5,617 nt of DNA from an uncultured bacterium. Lineage in GTDB: Bacteria; Hydrothermota; Tepidihabitantia; Tepidihabitantales; Tepidihabitantaceae. Below are positions 4,573-5,617 of the stretch, one piece after another. The DNA lies in the NCBI GenBank assembly GCA_937139435.1, contig CAKZPX010000212.1:1-5617 (forward strand), written 5' to 3'. The notes beneath the pieces are model-generated. The model was not told where the DNA came from. It made no database searches and worked only from the letters and a program-made list of their open reading frames with translations. Each line of letters starts with the position of its first letter. Positions within the stretch are counted from its first letter, which is position 1. Both the position numbers and the translations under genes were made by a program.

Positions 4573-5617
4573 ATGGCCCAGGACATCCTGCCCGTTGAAG
4601 CGCGACAGGCGGTCGAGAAGCTCGGCCGCGCCGACATTGTCATCGGCATCCCCAGCTACAACAACGGCCGGACGATCGGCCACGTCGTCCGCGCGGCGCA
4701 GGCTGGGCTGAACAAGTATTTTCCGGACTTCCAGGGCGTCATCATCAACTCCGACGGCGGATCGAAGGACGACACGCGGAAGCAGGTGCTGGAGGCGCAG
4801 CTCGATGCCTCGCAGCTGCTGCTCGTCAACACGCCGCTGAACCCAGTCCACCGGCTTTCGTTTCCGTATCACGGCATCCCCGGCAAAGGCAGCGCGTTCC
4901 GGATGATTTTCCAGATGGCGCGCGATCTCGGGGCCAAAGCCTGCGCAGTGGTCGATTCCGACCTGCGCTCGATCACGCCCGAGTGGTTCGACCTGCTGCT
5001 GCGCCCGGTGCTGCACCGCGGCTATGATTTCGTCGCGCCCTACTACCACCGGCACAAGTACGACGGCACGATCACGAACAGTATCATCTATCCGCTGACG
5101 CGCGCCCTCTATGGTTACCGGATCCGCCAGCCCATCGGCGGCGATTTCGGCATGTCGCTGCCCGTGATCGAAACGTATCTCAAACGCACCGACTGGGAGA
5201 CCGATGTCGCCCGCTACGGGATCGACATCTGGATGACGACCATCGCGGTCGCCAGCGGCTACAGGGTTTGCCAGAGCTTCCTCGGCGCCAAGCTCCACGA
5301 CGCAAAAGACCCCGGCGCCGACCTGAGCGCCATGTTGCAGCAGGTGGTGGGCAGCGTCTTCGGTCTGATGATCGAGTTCAGGAACGTGTGGATGAAAGTG
5401 CATGGCAGCCGGGACATCGAGCTGTTCGGATTCCGCTACGACGTCGGTCTCGATCCGATCGCGGTGAACCTCGACCGCATGATTCAGGCCTTTCTCCGCG
5501 GCGAGAGCGACCTGCGGGAGATCTGGTCGATGGCCCTGTCGGACCGGACGCTGCGAGAGCTGGCCGCATTGGCCCGCTCCGCCAGGACTGCGCCTGCCGA
5601 GCAGTTCCGCCTGTCCG
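4573..5617 (+). CDS. GT-A glycosyltransferase, glucosylglycerate / glucosyl-3-phosphoglycerate synthase-like (GT81-type), 3' end cut
   Basis: 348 codons are present and the frame runs off the right edge. The N-terminal GT-A domain has IVIGIPSYNN (22-31) for nucleotide-sugar binding, NSDGGSKDDT (59-68), PGKGSAFR (103-110) and the metal-binding VVDSD (126-130, Asp128-x-Asp130). Further conserved-looking blocks are YYHRHKYDG (157-165), QPIGGDFG (186-193), DIWMTT (218-223) and LHDAKDP (241-247). His242 fits the third metal ligand seen in mycobacterial GpgS (DSD plus a His about 120 residues later). These features point to the retaining GT81-type group that transfers glucose to glycerate or 3-phosphoglycerate for compatible-solute or polysaccharide precursors. 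A GT2 enzyme of other specificity cannot be excluded. No membrane segment is seen, so it is likely cytosolic. The ATG at 4573 is chosen because homology-like sequence begins just after it, although no good ribosome site precedes it; GTG at 4441 or 4525 are alternatives. Confidence 0.8.
   Translation, partial: MAQDILPVEARQAVEKLGRADIVIGIPSYNNGRTIGHVVRAAQAGLNKYFPDFQGVIINSDGGSKDDTRKQVLEAQLDASQLLLVNTPLNPVHRLSFPYHGIPGKGSAFRMIFQMARDLGAKACAVVDSDLRSITPEWFDLLLRPVLHRGYDFVAPYYHRHKYDGTITNSIIYPLTRALYGYRIRQPIGGDFGMSLPVIETYLKRTDWETDVARYGIDIWMTTIAVASGYRVCQSFLGAKLHDAKDPGADLSAMLQQVVGSVFGLMIEFRNVWMKVHGSRDIELFGFRYDVGLDPIAVNLDRMIQAFLRGESDLREIWSMALSDRTLRELAALARSARTAPAEQFRLS

Noticed and set aside
3969..4649. A 226-codon minus-strand frame spanning the SLBB gene and the gap
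   Set aside because: It has low-complexity Arg/Ala composition, no ribosome site and no domain, and it crosses the composition break.
4249..5403. A 384-codon open frame on the minus strand
   Set aside because: It is antisense to the glycosyltransferase, whose motifs are clear. Long antisense frames are expected in GC-rich coding DNA, and the translation is His/Asp/Val/Arg-rich with no recognisable domain.

Overview
The window is bacterial: Shine-Dalgarno sites, short intergenic gaps and exonuclease VII are all present. It falls into two parts with different base composition. From 1 to about 4,000 it is moderate in GC (about half G+C on the lines I counted), with AT-rich intergenic DNA and strong AAGGAGG-type ribosome binding sites. 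From about 4,050 to the end it is GC-rich (about two thirds G+C on the line I counted), its codons mostly end in G or C, and its ribosome sites are weak or absent. The change falls inside one open reading frame (3945-4277). I suspect either a chimeric assembly or a recent recombination. The organism cannot be named from this window. The left part looks like a moderate-GC, little-studied lineage. The SLBB protein of the right part resembles alphaproteobacterial-type export proteins. Both statements are inference.

Left part, minus strand: a 3-hydroxybutyryl-CoA dehydrogenase gene (hbd, 2212-1358, GTG start) lies 9 bases upstream of the exonuclease VII large-subunit gene (xseA, from 1348, running off the left edge). 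They share a plausible sigma-70-type promoter at 2278-2250. A ribosome site at the very edge suggests that xseB follows outside the window.

The 575-base divergent gap (2213-2787) holds no convincing gene but is rich in signals. It has a 13-bp inverted repeat, four copies of AGCGGT (three spaced exactly 89 bases apart), a near-consensus sigma-54 promoter, and a leader with a 14-bp stem and a competing CCCC/GGGG hairpin.

Plus strand: 2788-3867 encodes a two-domain GNAT acyltransferase whose C-terminal half is like WecD/RffC sugar N-acyltransferases. Next, 3945-4277 encodes a small protein with a signal peptide and one SLBB domain, matching only the C-terminus of Wza-type polysaccharide export proteins. 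After a GC-rich gap of 295 bases, with one small ORF of doubtful status, 4573 to the right edge encodes a GT-A glycosyltransferase of the glucosylglycerate / glucosyl-3-phosphoglycerate synthase type (GT81-like). If the window is contiguous, the three plus-strand genes could belong to surface polysaccharide or compatible-solute synthesis. The composition break means that link should not be assumed.
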